From an uncultured Pelagibacteraceae bacterium (lineage in GTDB: Bacteria; Pseudomonadota; Alphaproteobacteria; Pelagibacterales; Pelagibacteraceae): a stretch of 10,680 bases of DNA. The stretch's first letter is position 1; each line of letters opens with the position of its first letter. A program made the position numbers and the translations under genes. The stretch spans positions 1 to 10,680 of the forward strand of contig CACPGM010000015.1 of assembly GCA_902633535.1 (NCBI GenBank), written 5' to 3'. The notes under the pieces are model-generated. The model had not been told where the DNA came from and did not search any database. It saw only the letters and a program-made list of their open reading frames with translations. Of the stretch, positions 1 to 7,121 are shown in pieces.

Positions 1-349
1 TATGTATTAAGTTTAAAAAAGAATTTTCTAAATTAGGATAAATTTTTGTAGGCACATCACAGAGAATAATTTTTTCTAATTCTTTTTTTTCTTTCACACT
101 ATCATCAACTCTAATTATCACAGCATAAGTTATTTCATAGTGTGATTTTTTTTCATTTGGCTCTTTATCTTCAAATTTAAGAATAGTATTTACTTCCACA
201 AGTTTGTTTTTTAATGCTTTAGAAATGATATCTATATTTAATTGATATTTTGAGATATTTTCTTTTACAAACAAAAAAGTTTCAACGTCTGGAGTTTCGC
301 TAGACATATCTTTAATATACTCAGCTAAAACTTTAAATTTTTCTGTCAT
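1..349 (-). CDS. secB: Protein-export chaperone SecB (C-terminus cut off by window edge)
   Basis: SecB is a cytoplasmic tetrameric chaperone that keeps precursor proteins unfolded and hands them to SecA for export. The minus strand from the ATG at 349 encodes 116 residues with no stop before the window edge; family members are usually about 140-170 residues, so a C-terminal part is missing. Visible SecB-like features are the N-terminal strand region ending near DMSSETPD (14-21), the long beta strands around VEVNTILKFEDKE (51-63) and SHYEITYAVIIRVDD (69-83), and the ILCDVPTKIYPNLENS block (95-110), which matches the place where other SecBs have a 'P..hFP' helix start. The start lies inside the 3' end of fxsA (17-base overlap), so the two are probably co-transcribed and translationally coupled. 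The sequence is diverged from E. coli SecB, but context supports the call. Confidence 0.85.
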   Translation of the reverse strand, partial: MTEKFKVLAEYIKDMSSETPDVETFLFVKENISKYQLNIDIISKALKNKLVEVNTILKFEDKEPNEKKSHYEITYAVIIRVDDSVKEKKELEKIILCDVPTKIYPNLENSFLNLIH

Positions 350-758
350 CGTTATCTTCTATATCCTCAAACTCACCGTCTATAAAATTATTTTTTTTAA
401 TATTTTTTTTTGTAAATTTGCTAGAGAAATTTTTTAAAATTAGTTTTCTAGTTATCGGGAATATCAATAAAAAACCAAATAAATCTGTAGCAAATCCGGG
501 TATGATCAAAAGTACTGCAGCAAATGCTATTGCTGCGCCTGAAATTATTTCATATGCCGGGACTTCATTTTTTATTATCTGTGAAAAGCCAGTTTTAAAT
601 GTATTGAGGCCCTCATATTTTGCATAATAAACACCAATTATTGCCGTAAGAAAGATTAGAAAAACAGTATTAAAAGCCCCAATTTGTGAGCCAATTTTAA
701 TAAATAAATAAATTTCCATAATTGGTATTAATATTATTGTTAATAAAACTGGGTTCAT
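333..758 (-). CDS. fxsA: FxsA family inner-membrane protein
   Basis: This is a 141-residue polytopic membrane protein of the FxsA family. FxsA in E. coli was named because its overexpression relieves exclusion of phage T7 by the F plasmid; its normal function is not established. Hydrophobic segments lie at about 3-22, 30-46 and 72-103, and the last contains the family signature LLIIPGFATDLFGFLLIFP (83-101), with its PGF..D turn between two hydrophobic stretches, followed by ITRKLI. The tail (110-141) is charged, first basic, then very acidic, and faces the cytoplasm by inference. The ATG at 758 has a Shine-Dalgarno-like AAGGAC at 766-761, unusually close (2-3 bases). The gene overlaps secB by 17 bases downstream and is divergent from the Tim44-like gene. 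Confidence 0.9.
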   Translation of the reverse strand: MNPVLLTIILIPIMEIYLFIKIGSQIGAFNTVFLIFLTAIIGVYYAKYEGLNTFKTGFSQIIKNEVPAYEIISGAAIAFAAVLLIIPGFATDLFGFLLIFPITRKLILKNFSSKFTKKNIKKNNFIDGEFEDIEDNDDRKI

Positions 759-766
759 TTGTCCTT

Positions 767-794
767 AATGTAATTGTTAGTTGAAATTAATCAA
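767..794 (-). promoter_or_regulatory. Possible sigma-70 promoter for fxsA-secB
   Basis: On the minus strand TTGATT (794-789) and TACATT (772-767) are separated by 16 bases. The match is partial (4 of 6 in each box). Transcription would begin near 760, which would remove the AAGGAC box at 766-761 from the mRNA; both cannot be functional together, so the call is weak. Confidence 0.3.
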
Positions 795-808
795 CATAGT
801 AATTACAT
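768..808. repeat. 41-base imperfect inverted repeat in the fxsA / Tim44-like gap
   Basis: Bases 768-775 are the exact reverse complement of 801-808 (ATGTAATT / AATTACAT). Inside these, 780-784 (GTTGA) pairs with 791-795 (TCAAC) and 778-779 with 797-798. As RNA, 776-777 and 799-800 can form two G-U pairs, leaving one bulged base (796) and a six-base loop (785-790). That gives 17 pairs. The repeat ends 9 bases from the fxsA start and 7 bases from the Tim44-like start, so it sits almost centrally. No U-run follows on either strand, so it does not look like an intrinsic terminator. It could be an operator, a leader hairpin, or the by-product of two symmetric overlapping promoters. Confidence 0.75.
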
Positions 809-809
809 C
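781..809 (+). promoter_or_regulatory. Possible sigma-70 promoter for the Tim44-like gene and smr
   Basis: TTGAAA (781-786) and TACATC (804-809) are spaced by 17 bases. The -35-like box matches consensus at 4 of 6 positions, the -10-like box at 4 of 6. The predicted start of transcription, near 816, coincides with the ATG of the Tim44-like gene, which has no Shine-Dalgarno sequence, so a leaderless mRNA is possible. The boxes overlap the inverted repeat at 768-808. Confidence 0.35.
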
Positions 810-815
810 TATATC

Positions 816-1412
816 ATGAATTATAGTTTTGAATATATCGATATAATACTGCTTGCAATGATCGCAGGCTTTATCTTTTTAAGATTGAGAGGGATTTTAG
901 GTAAACGAACAGGTTTTGAGGGTAAGGCGCCATCACAATTTGAAAAAATGATTAATAATACTCAGTTAGAAAAAAAAATTGTCCAAAAAGAAAATTTTGA
1001 CGAAAAAGATCAGCAAGAATTTTTAAAAGGAGCAAAAATAGCATATGAAACTATTATTACTGATTTTAGTGATAGTGATAATAAGTTAATTGCCAGTAAG
1101 CCTCTTTTAAGTAAAAAAATATATGATCAATTTAACGAAGCTTTAAAAGAGAGAAACAATAGAGGACATCATGCAGAAATAACTTTTATTGGGGTTAACT
1201 CAGCCAAAATTAAAGAACATAAAAAAATAGATGAGATTTTAAATGTTACAGTTGAATTTATTGGTGAGGTCATCACCTGTATAAAGGATAAAGAAAAAAA
1301 AATAATTTCAGGAGATAGTGAAAAAATTAAAAAAATTTATGACACATGGGTTTTTTCAAGAGATACTAGATCTAAAAATCCAAATTGGCAACTAGTAGAT
1401 ACGCTAACATAA
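816..1412 (+). CDS. Tim44-like domain membrane-anchored protein (TimA-type)
   Basis: The 198-residue protein resembles bacterial relatives of mitochondrial Tim44; the Caulobacter homologue TimA is an inner-membrane protein, but the bacterial role is not settled. Residues 5-24 form one membrane anchor, followed by the typical FLRLRGILGKRTG (21-33). A charged linker follows, then the Tim44-like domain from about 63 to 198, with AYETIITDF (76-84) and the closing signature DTWVFSRDTRSKNPNWQLVDT (176-196; trp, SRD, and NPNW are the key parts). I chose the ATG at 816 rather than the in-frame TTG at 774 because the family begins with the short pre-anchor seen here and because the TTG lies inside the inverted repeat. 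The stop is followed at once by the smr start. In many alphaproteobacteria an mltA gene sits between these two; it is absent here. Confidence 0.88.
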   Translation: MNYSFEYIDIILLAMIAGFIFLRLRGILGKRTGFEGKAPSQFEKMINNTQLEKKIVQKENFDEKDQQEFLKGAKIAYETIITDFSDSDNKLIASKPLLSKKIYDQFNEALKERNNRGHHAEITFIGVNSAKIKEHKKIDEILNVTVEFIGEVITCIKDKEKKIISGDSEKIKKIYDTWVFSRDTRSKNPNWQLVDTLT

Positions 1413-1826
1413 TTGAACAATAAAATTTCAGATAAAGATAAACAAGATTGGGAGAAATTTTTATCTAGTGATGATAAATTACCTGATAAAGACTTAAAAG
1501 AAACAAAAAAAAAAGTTGCACAAAGTAAAAATATAGACTTGCATGGATGCACTCTCAAAGAAGCAAATACATTAATTCAAAAATTTATTAATCATTCATA
1601 CAACGAAGGTATTTCTAAAATTACAGTTGTTACTGGCAAAGGTTTACATTCAAATGTTGAAAAGGACCCATATGTTTCAAAAAACTTAAGTATTTTGAAG
1701 TATTCAGTTCCAGAGTTTATTCAAAATGATGCTGAACTAATGAAAAAAATAATAGAGATAAGAGATGCCAATATTGAAGATGGCGGTGGGGGAGCTTTTT
1801 ATATTTTTTTAAGAAAAAAATTATAA
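1413..1826 (+). CDS. Smr-domain (MutS2 C-terminal-like) protein, TTG start
   Basis: This 137-residue protein carries a stand-alone Smr domain, a fold with nuclease activity in several members acting on DNA or RNA; the substrate of this one is unknown. The N-terminal 45 residues are charged and probably flexible. The domain shows [11 protein letters not shown] (47-57), [10 protein letters not shown] (70-79), where TGKG is the conserved loop, and the C-terminal [13 protein letters not shown] (124-136), with the characteristic GGGAF then hydrophobic strand. The LDxHG histidine is in place. The start is TTG at 1413-1415, directly after the TAA of the upstream gene; there is no in-frame ATG before the domain, so TTG is the best start. 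A run of ten A (1505-1514) is read in frame. The 3' end overlaps hslU tail to tail by six bases. Confidence 0.9.
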   Translation: MNNKISDKDKQDWEKFLSSDDKLPDKDLKETKKKVAQSKNIDLHGCTLKEANTLIQKFINHSYNEGISKITVVTGKGLHSNVEKDPYVSKNLSILKYSVPEFIQNDAELMKKIIEIRDANIEDGGGGAFYIFLRKKL

Positions 1827-3194
1827 AATAAATTTTGATAGATCTGTATCTTTAACCAAATTATCAAGATTTTTATTTATATATTCCCTGTTAATAATAA
1901 TTTTTTCTCCAGCACGATCGGTTGCTGTAAAACTAATATCATCTAAGATTTTTTCAATAATAGTATGAAGTCTTCTGGCACCAATGTTTTCAACAGTCGC
2001 ATTAACTTCAGAAGCAATAGTTGCAATTGCATCAATGCCGTCCTCTGAAAATTCAAGGTCAACATTTTCAGTTTTTAATAAAGCAATGTATTGTTTAATT
2101 AAACTATAATCAGGTTCTTTAAGAATTCTTTTAAAATCATCACTCGTTAAAGCTTCTAGTTCAACTCTGATTGGTAACCTACCCTGTAGTTCAGGTAGCA
2201 AATCGGATGGCTTTGCAAGTTGAAAGGCACCAGAGGCTATAAATAAAATATGATCAGTTTTAATAGGACCATGTTTTGTATTTACTGTTGTTCCTTCAAT
2301 TAAAGGCAATAAATCTCTTTGAACACCCTCTCTTGATACGTCACCGCCAACCCTGTCTGTTCTGGCTGAAATTTTGTCTATTTCATCCAGAAAAACAATT
2401 CCGTTGTTTTCAGTCGATAATTTTGCAGCTTTTACAATTTTATCATGTTCTATCAATTTGTCGGACTCATCATTAATTAAAATTTCATGAGACTCTTTTA
2501 CTGTCATTTTCTTTTTTTTTTCTTTATTGCCCATGGATTTACCGATCATTTCACCAATATTAATCATTCCAACATTTGCCCCAGGCATGCCAGGAATTTC
2601 AAATGATGTACCACCTGAGCCAGCATCACTTACTGCAATTTCAATTTCATTATCATCTAAATCACCATTTCTTAATCTTTTTCTAAAACTTTCTCTAGTC
2701 GCTAAGCTGGCTTTTTTACCTACTAAAGCATCTAAAACTTTTTCTTCAGCAGCTTTTTGCGCTTTAGCAAAAACCTCTTTTCTTCTTTTGACCTTTTCCA
2801 TTGAAATAGCAATCTCAATTAAATCTCTAACTATTTGTTCAACATCTCTTCCAACATATCCAACTTCTGTAAATCTTGTTGCTTCAACTTTTACAAAAGG
2901 AGCTTCAGCAAGTTTTGATAGTCTTCTTGAAATTTCTGTTTTTCCAACTCCAGTTGGACCTATCATTAAAATATTTTTTGGTAAAACTTCATTTTTCATT
3001 TCCCCTTTAAGGGCCTGTCTTCTCCATCTGTTTCTTAATGCAACTGCAACGGCCTTCTTAGCCTTGTTTTGTCCAACAACAAATCGATCTAACTCGGAAA
3101 CTATCTCTCTGGGAGATAAAGAACTCACTAAAGATGTATCTCCTTTTTTAGCTTTTTCTTTTGGGTGAAGTGGTGTTACGTTTGTATTGTCCAT
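1821..3194 (-). CDS. hslU: ATP-dependent protease ATPase subunit HslU
   Basis: HslU is a cytoplasmic AAA+ hexamer that unfolds substrates and threads them into HslV. The 457 residues are slightly longer than the usual 440-450 because of a polar N-terminal extension (about 1-25). Visible motifs are [17 protein letters not shown] (26-42), Walker A GPTGVGKT (79-86), the pore loop GYVG (112-115), the variable I domain (roughly 115-245), Walker B IVFLDE (266-271), the [10 protein letters not shown] block with the arginine finger (334-343), the sensor-2 region NIGARRLHT (403-411), and the C-terminal DLSKFIL (451-457), which in the family docks between HslV subunits. The start ATG shares one base with the hslV stop (TAATG), so translation is coupled. 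A ten-base homopolymer (2512-2521) encodes part of a lysine run at about 225-229. Its end overlaps smr. Confidence 0.98.
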   Translation of the reverse strand: MDNTNVTPLHPKEKAKKGDTSLVSSLSPREIVSELDRFVVGQNKAKKAVAVALRNRWRRQALKGEMKNEVLPKNILMIGPTGVGKTEISRRLSKLAEAPFVKVEATRFTEVGYVGRDVEQIVRDLIEIAISMEKVKRRKEVFAKAQKAAEEKVLDALVGKKASLATRESFRKRLRNGDLDDNEIEIAVSDAGSGGTSFEIPGMPGANVGMINIGEMIGKSMGNKEKKKKMTVKESHEILINDESDKLIEHDKIVKAAKLSTENNGIVFLDEIDKISARTDRVGGDVSREGVQRDLLPLIEGTTVNTKHGPIKTDHILFIASGAFQLAKPSDLLPELQGRLPIRVELEALTSDDFKRILKEPDYSLIKQYIALLKTENVDLEFSEDGIDAIATIASEVNATVENIGARRLHTIIEKILDDISFTATDRAGEKIIINREYINKNLDNLVKDTDLSKFIL

Positions 3195-3709
3195 TATATT
3201 TTTTCAATTTTTACATTGTCGTTAGTAAAAACACATATATCAGCAGCGACTTTAATTGCTTTTTTTGCAACTTCTTCAGCTGACATTTTGCCCTCCATTA
3301 ATACTTTACCAGCAGCAAGGGCATAATTTCCTCCTGAACCAATTCCAATTACATCTCCTTCTGGTTCCAAAACGTCTCCAGTACCAGAAATAATATAACT
3401 ATTATTCTTGTCACCTACAGCCATTAGAGCTTCTAACCTTCTTAAATATTTATCTGTACGCCAATCTTTTGCCAATTCAACAGCGGCTCTCGACAAGTTT
3501 CCTGCATGTTTTTCTAGTTTTCCCTCTAATCTCTCAAATAATGTTAAAGCATCAGCTGTAGATCCTGCAAAACCAGCAACTACATCTCTTTTTTCAATTT
3601 TTCTAACCTTTGATGCTGTGCTCTTAACAACAGTATTTCCCATACTTACTTGCCCATCTCCCGCAACTACTACTTCGTTGTTTTTTCTTACTAGCACAAT
3701 TGTTGTCAT
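3194..3709 (-). CDS. hslV: ATP-dependent protease proteolytic subunit HslV
   Basis: HslV is the threonine peptidase that forms a double hexamer capped by HslU. The 171-residue protein begins M-T-T-I; Met is removed so that Thr2 becomes the N-terminal nucleophile, which fixes the ATG at 3709 as the start. Further signatures are [15 protein letters not shown] (15-29), the KVRK segment with the catalytic lysine (34-37), [17 protein letters not shown] (46-62), the strongly conserved [19 protein letters not shown] (78-96), [12 protein letters not shown] (122-133) with the supporting serine, and NDNVKIE near the end. Length is typical. It is the first gene of an hslV-hslU operon and is divergent from hisB. 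A sigma-32-like promoter lies immediately upstream; no clear Shine-Dalgarno sequence is seen. Confidence 0.98.
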   Translation of the reverse strand: MTTIVLVRKNNEVVVAGDGQVSMGNTVVKSTASKVRKIEKRDVVAGFAGSTADALTLFERLEGKLEKHAGNLSRAAVELAKDWRTDKYLRRLEALMAVGDKNNSYIISGTGDVLEPEGDVIGIGSGGNYALAAGKVLMEGKMSAEEVAKKAIKVAADICVFTNDNVKIEKI

Positions 3710-3715
3710 TCATGA

Positions 3716-3744
3716 TAAATGGTAACTATTTTTGATACTTCAAG
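3716..3744 (-). promoter_or_regulatory. Heat-shock (sigma-32 / RpoH) type promoter for hslVU
   Basis: On the minus strand CTTGAA (3744-3739) is followed after 16 bases by CCATTTAT (3722-3715, within TACCATTTAT). The E. coli sigma-32 pattern is CTTGAAA, then 13-17 bases, then CCCCATNT, so this matches the diagnostic CTTGAA and CCATTT cores. Heat-shock control of hslVU is well known in proteobacteria, and cultured SAR11 genomes are reported to keep RpoH as their only alternative sigma factor. The predicted transcription start is at or within a few bases of the hslV ATG, which suggests a leaderless or nearly leaderless mRNA. Confidence 0.65.
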
Positions 3745-3758
3745 TGTAGATACTAATA

Positions 3759-3787
3759 TTGATATGAAAGGATTATGTATATATACC
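3759..3787 (+). promoter_or_regulatory. Possible sigma-70 promoter for the his operon
   Basis: TTGATA (3759-3764) is followed by TATATACC (3780-3787), giving a -10-like box at a spacing of 15-17 bases. A second combination, TTGATA (3732-3737) with TAATAT (3754-3759), is also possible and would leave a longer leader. There is no Shine-Dalgarno sequence before the hisB ATG at 3798. I see no histidine-rich leader peptide or attenuator in this 88-base gap. Confidence 0.35.
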
Positions 3788-3797
3788 TCTAAAATAT

Positions 3798-4388
3798 ATG
3801 ACTAGAAAAGGAAAAGTATCCCGAAAAACTAAAGAAACCAGTATTAGCGTTGAAGTCAATATTGATGGTAAAGGAAAATATCAAATTGATACTGGAATAG
3901 GTTTTTTAGATCATATGCTTGAGCAACTATCAAAACACTCACTTATTGATCTAAAAGTTAAAGCAAAAGGAGATACGCATATTGACCTTCATCATACTAC
4001 TGAAGATACTGGGATCGCAATCGGCGAGGCTTTAAAAAAAGCAGCTAAAAAATTCATAGGCATCAAAAGATATGCACACACTATGATACCAATGGATGAA
4101 ACCTTATCTAGAGTTGCTATTGATGTTTCAAACAGACCTTATTTGATATGGAAAGTAAAATTAAAAGTTGAGAAACTTGGTGAGATGGATACCGAGTTAT
4201 TTAAAGAATGGTTTCAGGCTTTTTCACAATCAGCAGGAATAACACTGCACGTTGAAAATATTTATGGGGAAAATAGCCACCACATAATTGAGTCGTGTTA
4301 CAAAGGTTTGGCAAGATCATTAAGAGCTGCATTGGAGATGGATCCTAGAAATAAAAAGAGCATTCCATCCACTAAAGGCTCGTTATAA
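3798..4388 (+). CDS. hisB: Imidazoleglycerol-phosphate dehydratase HisB
   Basis: HisB (IGPD) dehydrates imidazole glycerol phosphate to imidazole acetol phosphate, step six of histidine synthesis, using manganese bound by histidine and carboxylate residues. The 196-residue protein is the monofunctional dehydratase, without the phosphatase domain fused in E. coli. Diagnostic blocks are [17 protein letters not shown] (32-48), the metal motif [17 protein letters not shown] (63-79), a second metal motif [19 protein letters not shown] (161-179), and the family-typical ending IPSTKGSL (189-196). It opens a packed plus-strand operon and is divergent from hslV. A gap of 5 bases separates it from hisH. 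Confidence 0.98.
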   Translation: MTRKGKVSRKTKETSISVEVNIDGKGKYQIDTGIGFLDHMLEQLSKHSLIDLKVKAKGDTHIDLHHTTEDTGIAIGEALKKAAKKFIGIKRYAHTMIPMDETLSRVAIDVSNRPYLIWKVKLKVEKLGEMDTELFKEWFQAFSQSAGITLHVENIYGENSHHIIESCYKGLARSLRAALEMDPRNKKSIPSTKGSL

Positions 4389-4393
4389 GTTTA

Positions 4394-5020
4394 ATGAACG
4401 TCACAATTGTTGATTATAATTCGGGCAATATAAGCTCGGTGATAAACTCCTTTAAGGAAGTTGCTAAAGACAAAGTGAATATTGGAGTAAGTTCAGATTT
4501 AGGCAAAATCAAATCAAGCGATAAAGTTGTTTTGCCTGGTCAGGGCTCATTTAAAAGCTGCATAGATGCCTTAAATAAGATTAATGGTCTTTCAGACACT
4601 TTAAATGAATTTGCAATAAATAAAAAAAAACCACTTCTAGGAATTTGTGTAGGCTTACAGATGTTTGCTGATATTGGATATGAGGAAAAAGAAACTAAGG
4701 GGCTAGGTTGGATTTCTGGTAAAGTATCAAAAATAGATAATCAAAATGGTAAATATAAACTTCCTCATATTGGATGGAACCAAATTAATATTGTTAAGGA
4801 CAGTAAGATTTTTATTAATATAGAAAATAATTCACATATGTACTTTGTGCACAGTTATGAATTTGTACCAAATGATAAAAATGTAATTTCAGCAACAACA
4901 CATTATTCATCAAATATTGCCTGTTCTGTTGAAAAAGAAAATATCTTTGGAACCCAGTTCCACCCTGAAAAGAGTGATAAGATTGGACTTAGGGTAATTA
5001 ATAATTTTATAAATTTATAA
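4394..5020 (+). CDS. hisH: Imidazole glycerol phosphate synthase, glutaminase subunit HisH
   Basis: HisH is the glutamine amidotransferase half of IGP synthase; it releases ammonia from glutamine and passes it to HisF. It is a 208-residue class I glutaminase. The nucleophile is Cys85 in LLGICVGLQMFA (81-92), and the other triad members are His190 and Glu192 in GTQFHPEKSDKIG (186-198). The oxyanion-region PGQGSF (48-53) and the N-terminal VDYNSGNISSV (6-16) are also typical. Length is normal. The stop codon is directly followed by the hisA ATG, and the partner hisF lies one gene further on, as expected for a complex. Confidence 0.97.
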   Translation: MNVTIVDYNSGNISSVINSFKEVAKDKVNIGVSSDLGKIKSSDKVVLPGQGSFKSCIDALNKINGLSDTLNEFAINKKKPLLGICVGLQMFADIGYEEKETKGLGWISGKVSKIDNQNGKYKLPHIGWNQINIVKDSKIFINIENNSHMYFVHSYEFVPNDKNVISATTHYSSNIACSVEKENIFGTQFHPEKSDKIGLRVINNFINL

Positions 5021-5737
5021 ATGAAAATATTTCCAGCTATAGATATTAAAGATAAAAAGTGTGTAAGATTAGTTAAAGGAGATTTTAACAATAAAACTGA
5101 GTATAAGATGTCTCCAGTTGAACAAGCTGGAAAATTTAAAGATCATGGTTTCAAAAATTTACATATCGTTGATTTAGATGGAGCTTTAACTGGTGAGATA
5201 GTAAATCTAGATATTATTCAAAATATAGTTAGTAATTTTGATCTTAAAGTTGAGATAGGTGGAGGTATAAGAAATATTGATAGTATTAAAAGATATATAG
5301 ATATTGGTGCTGCTAAAGTAATTTTAGGAAGTGCCGCTATAAAAAATAAAAATTTTTTAAAAGAAGCGTGTAAAAAATTTCCAAACAAAATTGCTTTAGG
5401 TTTAGATGCTAAAGATGGTTATTTGTCAGTATCTGGATGGAAAGAAAACTCTAATCAATTGACTTTAGATTATTTAAAAGAAGTTAATGATTATGGTGTT
5501 AGTAGATTAATTTATACTGATATTAATAGGGATGGTATGAAGCAAAGCCCAAATTTTAAGGAAACATCAAAAGTTGCTGAATTATCAAATTGTCCTATAG
5601 TTATATCCGGTGGAGTTTCATCAATAGATGATATTAAAAAAGCAAAGAGTTTAAATAATGTTGAAGGTATAATAGTTGGTAAAGCCATCTATGATGTTGA
5701 TATCAAATTAGAAGAACTAGTTAAAGAAGATGCTTAA
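5021..5737 (+). CDS. hisA: ProFAR isomerase HisA
   Basis: HisA is the (beta/alpha)8-barrel isomerase that converts ProFAR to PRFAR (an Amadori rearrangement), giving the substrate of HisHF. The 238-residue protein shows the two catalytic aspartates: Asp8 in [20 protein letters not shown] (1-20) and Asp129 in [16 protein letters not shown] (125-140). Phosphate-binding glycine loops are at VEIGGGIRN (77-85) and ISGGVSS in the C-terminal half. It starts directly after the hisH stop and overlaps hisF by 8 bases (ATGCTTAA), so translation of all three is likely coupled. Barrel duplication relates it to HisF, but the motifs separate the two clearly. Confidence 0.97.
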   Translation: MKIFPAIDIKDKKCVRLVKGDFNNKTEYKMSPVEQAGKFKDHGFKNLHIVDLDGALTGEIVNLDIIQNIVSNFDLKVEIGGGIRNIDSIKRYIDIGAAKVILGSAAIKNKNFLKEACKKFPNKIALGLDAKDGYLSVSGWKENSNQLTLDYLKEVNDYGVSRLIYTDINRDGMKQSPNFKETSKVAELSNCPIVISGGVSSIDDIKKAKSLNNVEGIIVGKAIYDVDIKLEELVKEDA

Positions 5738-6485
5738 AAATAGAGTAATTCCTTGTTTAGATGTTAAGAACGGTCGTGTTGTTAAAGGTATTAACTTTAT
5801 TGATTTGAAAGATGCAGGTGATCCAGTTGAGCAAGCTAAAATTTATAGTGATGGTGGGGCTGATGAAATCTGTTTTTTAGATATTACAGCATCGAATGAA
5901 AATAGAGATATTATTTATGATGTTGTAGAAAAAACATCAAAGAAATGTTTCGTTCCATTAACCGTAGGTGGAGGAATTAGAAGTGTAGAGGATATCAACA
6001 AATTACTTAATTGTGGTGCTGATAAAGTTTCAATAAATACAGCTGCAGTTGAAAGCTCGAAAGTTGTTATTGATAGCTCAAAAAAATTTGGATCTCAATG
6101 CATTGTAGTTGCGATTGATGCGAAAAAAAATGGGGACAAATGGGAAGTTTTTACTCATGGTGGAAGGAAAAATAGTGGTATTAATGCAGTGGAATATGCA
6201 AGACAAATGGAAGGTAATGGAGCTGGAGAATTATTAGTAACTTCCATGGATAGAGATGGAACACAAGTTGGTTATGACATTGATTTAATGTCTCAAATTT
6301 CATCTAAAGTAAATATTCCAGTTATTGCATCTGGTGGTGTAGGTAATTTAGATCATTTAGTTGATGGAATAAAATTAGGAAATGCAAGTGCAATATTAGC
6401 AGCTTCAATATTTCACTATGGAAAATATTCTATAAAAGAGGCTAAGGAATATTTGGACTCAAAAGGAATACCTGTTAGGATTTAG
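5730..6485 (+). CDS. hisF: Imidazole glycerol phosphate synthase, cyclase subunit HisF
   Basis: HisF is the cyclase half of IGP synthase. It uses ammonia from HisH to turn PRFAR into imidazole glycerol phosphate and AICAR. The 251-residue barrel carries Asp11 in [17 protein letters not shown] (5-21) and Asp130 in [11 protein letters not shown] (125-135), the two catalytic acids. Other signatures are [13 protein letters not shown] (77-89), [10 protein letters not shown] and [18 protein letters not shown], then [10 protein letters not shown] near the C-terminal phosphate site. An SD-like AAAGAAG precedes the ATG inside the end of hisA. One base separates its stop from the hisE ATG. Confidence 0.98.
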   Translation: MLKNRVIPCLDVKNGRVVKGINFIDLKDAGDPVEQAKIYSDGGADEICFLDITASNENRDIIYDVVEKTSKKCFVPLTVGGGIRSVEDINKLLNCGADKVSINTAAVESSKVVIDSSKKFGSQCIVVAIDAKKNGDKWEVFTHGGRKNSGINAVEYARQMEGNGAGELLVTSMDRDGTQVGYDIDLMSQISSKVNIPVIASGGVGNLDHLVDGIKLGNASAILAASIFHYGKYSIKEAKEYLDSKGIPVRI

Positions 6486-6486
6486 G

Positions 6487-6759
6487 ATGCTTAATACGTT
6501 AGAAAATTTATTCAATCTAGCAAGGGAGAGAAAAAAATCTCCTAAAGAAGACTCATACACAAATAAACTATTGAAAGATAAATCACTAAGTAAAGCTAAA
6601 ATTTTAGAAGAAATAAATGAACTAGTAGAAGCGGTAGAAAAAAATACAAATAAAATTCATGAAGCAGCAGATGTTTTTTATCACTTGATCATGTATCTCG
6701 AGGCAAATAATATTAAGATTGAAGATATAATGACTGAATTAGATAAAAGAAAAAAATGA
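6487..6759 (+). CDS. hisE: Phosphoribosyl-ATP pyrophosphohydrolase HisE
   Basis: HisE removes pyrophosphate from phosphoribosyl-ATP, the second step of histidine synthesis. The 90-residue protein is the all-alpha MazG-like enzyme, not fused to HisI, as is usual in alphaproteobacteria. The metal-binding carboxylates are seen as EEINE (41-45, the EExxE motif) and EAADV (59-63, E..D), and SYTNKLL (23-29) is the usual substrate-side block. Its AT-rich sequence makes it lysine-rich at the C-terminus. It follows hisF by one base, has a GGATTTAGG stretch before its ATG, and overlaps the HIT gene by four bases (ATGA). Confidence 0.95.
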   Translation: MLNTLENLFNLARERKKSPKEDSYTNKLLKDKSLSKAKILEEINELVEAVEKNTNKIHEAADVFYHLIMYLEANNIKIEDIMTELDKRKK

Positions 6760-7121
6760 GCTACGATGATAATAATATTTTTGCAAAAATTTTACGAGGT
6801 GAAATCCCATGTAATAAAATTTATGAAGACAAATTTGTGTTATCATTTCATGATATCAATCCGCAAAAAAAAATTCATGCATTAGTAATTCCTAAAGGGA
6901 AATATATTGATCTTGATGATTTTAGTGAAAACGCCAGTCCAGATGAGATGGTTGGATTATTAAAAGGGATTAGTATAGTCGCACAAAAATTAAAAATCTC
7001 AGTTAATACAGGAAAAGGTTACAGGGCATTAGCAAATATAAATGAACATGGGGGACAAGAGGTCCCTCATTTGCATTTTCACTTGTTTGGTGGTGAAAAA
7101 GTTGGAAAAATGGTCGAGTGA
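6756..7121 (+). CDS. HIT-family nucleotide-binding hydrolase (HinT-like)
   Basis: HIT proteins hydrolyse nucleotide phosphoramidates or related adenylated compounds. This 121-residue protein has the HinT/PKCI layout: NIFAKILRGEIPCNKIYED (7-25), DINPQKKIHALVIPK (33-47), NEHGGQEVPHLHFHLFGG (96-113) and the catalytic triad motif HLHFHLF (105-111; histidines 105, 107, 109). Length fits HinT. It overlaps hisE by four bases and is itself overlapped by the next gene, so it belongs to the his transcript. In many alphaproteobacteria a HIT gene also sits close to hisE. A role in removing aminoacyl- or phosphoramidate-type by-products is conceivable but is inference; nothing in the sequence gives the substrate. 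Confidence 0.95.
   Translation: MSYDDNNIFAKILRGEIPCNKIYEDKFVLSFHDINPQKKIHALVIPKGKYIDLDDFSENASPDEMVGLLKGISIVAQKLKISVNTGKGYRALANINEHGGQEVPHLHFHLFGGEKVGKMVE

Noticed and set aside
774..815. TTG start 14 codons upstream of the Tim44-like ATG
   Set aside because: The extension falls inside the inverted repeat, uses a rare start, and adds a segment not typical of the family, whose N-terminus fits the ATG at 816.
1803..1820. T-run, AAG, A-run before the smr stop as a terminator hairpin
   Set aside because: The stem would be A-U pairs only, lies inside the smr gene and is explained by its Phe/Leu and Lys codons.
2527..3168. A 213-codon open frame on the plus strand opposite hslU
   Set aside because: It lies wholly inside hslU, which has every family motif. 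The antisense protein has no recognisable domain and is rich in Ser/Leu/Phe, as expected from reading a lysine-rich gene backwards.
3408..3725. A 105-codon plus-strand open frame opposite hslV
   Set aside because: It is antisense to a clear hslV and has no family resemblance; it also crosses the hslV promoter.
3710..3797. Histidine attenuator or leader peptide before hisB
   Set aside because: The 88-base gap has no His-codon run, no short open frame with a start followed by His codons, and no terminator hairpin.
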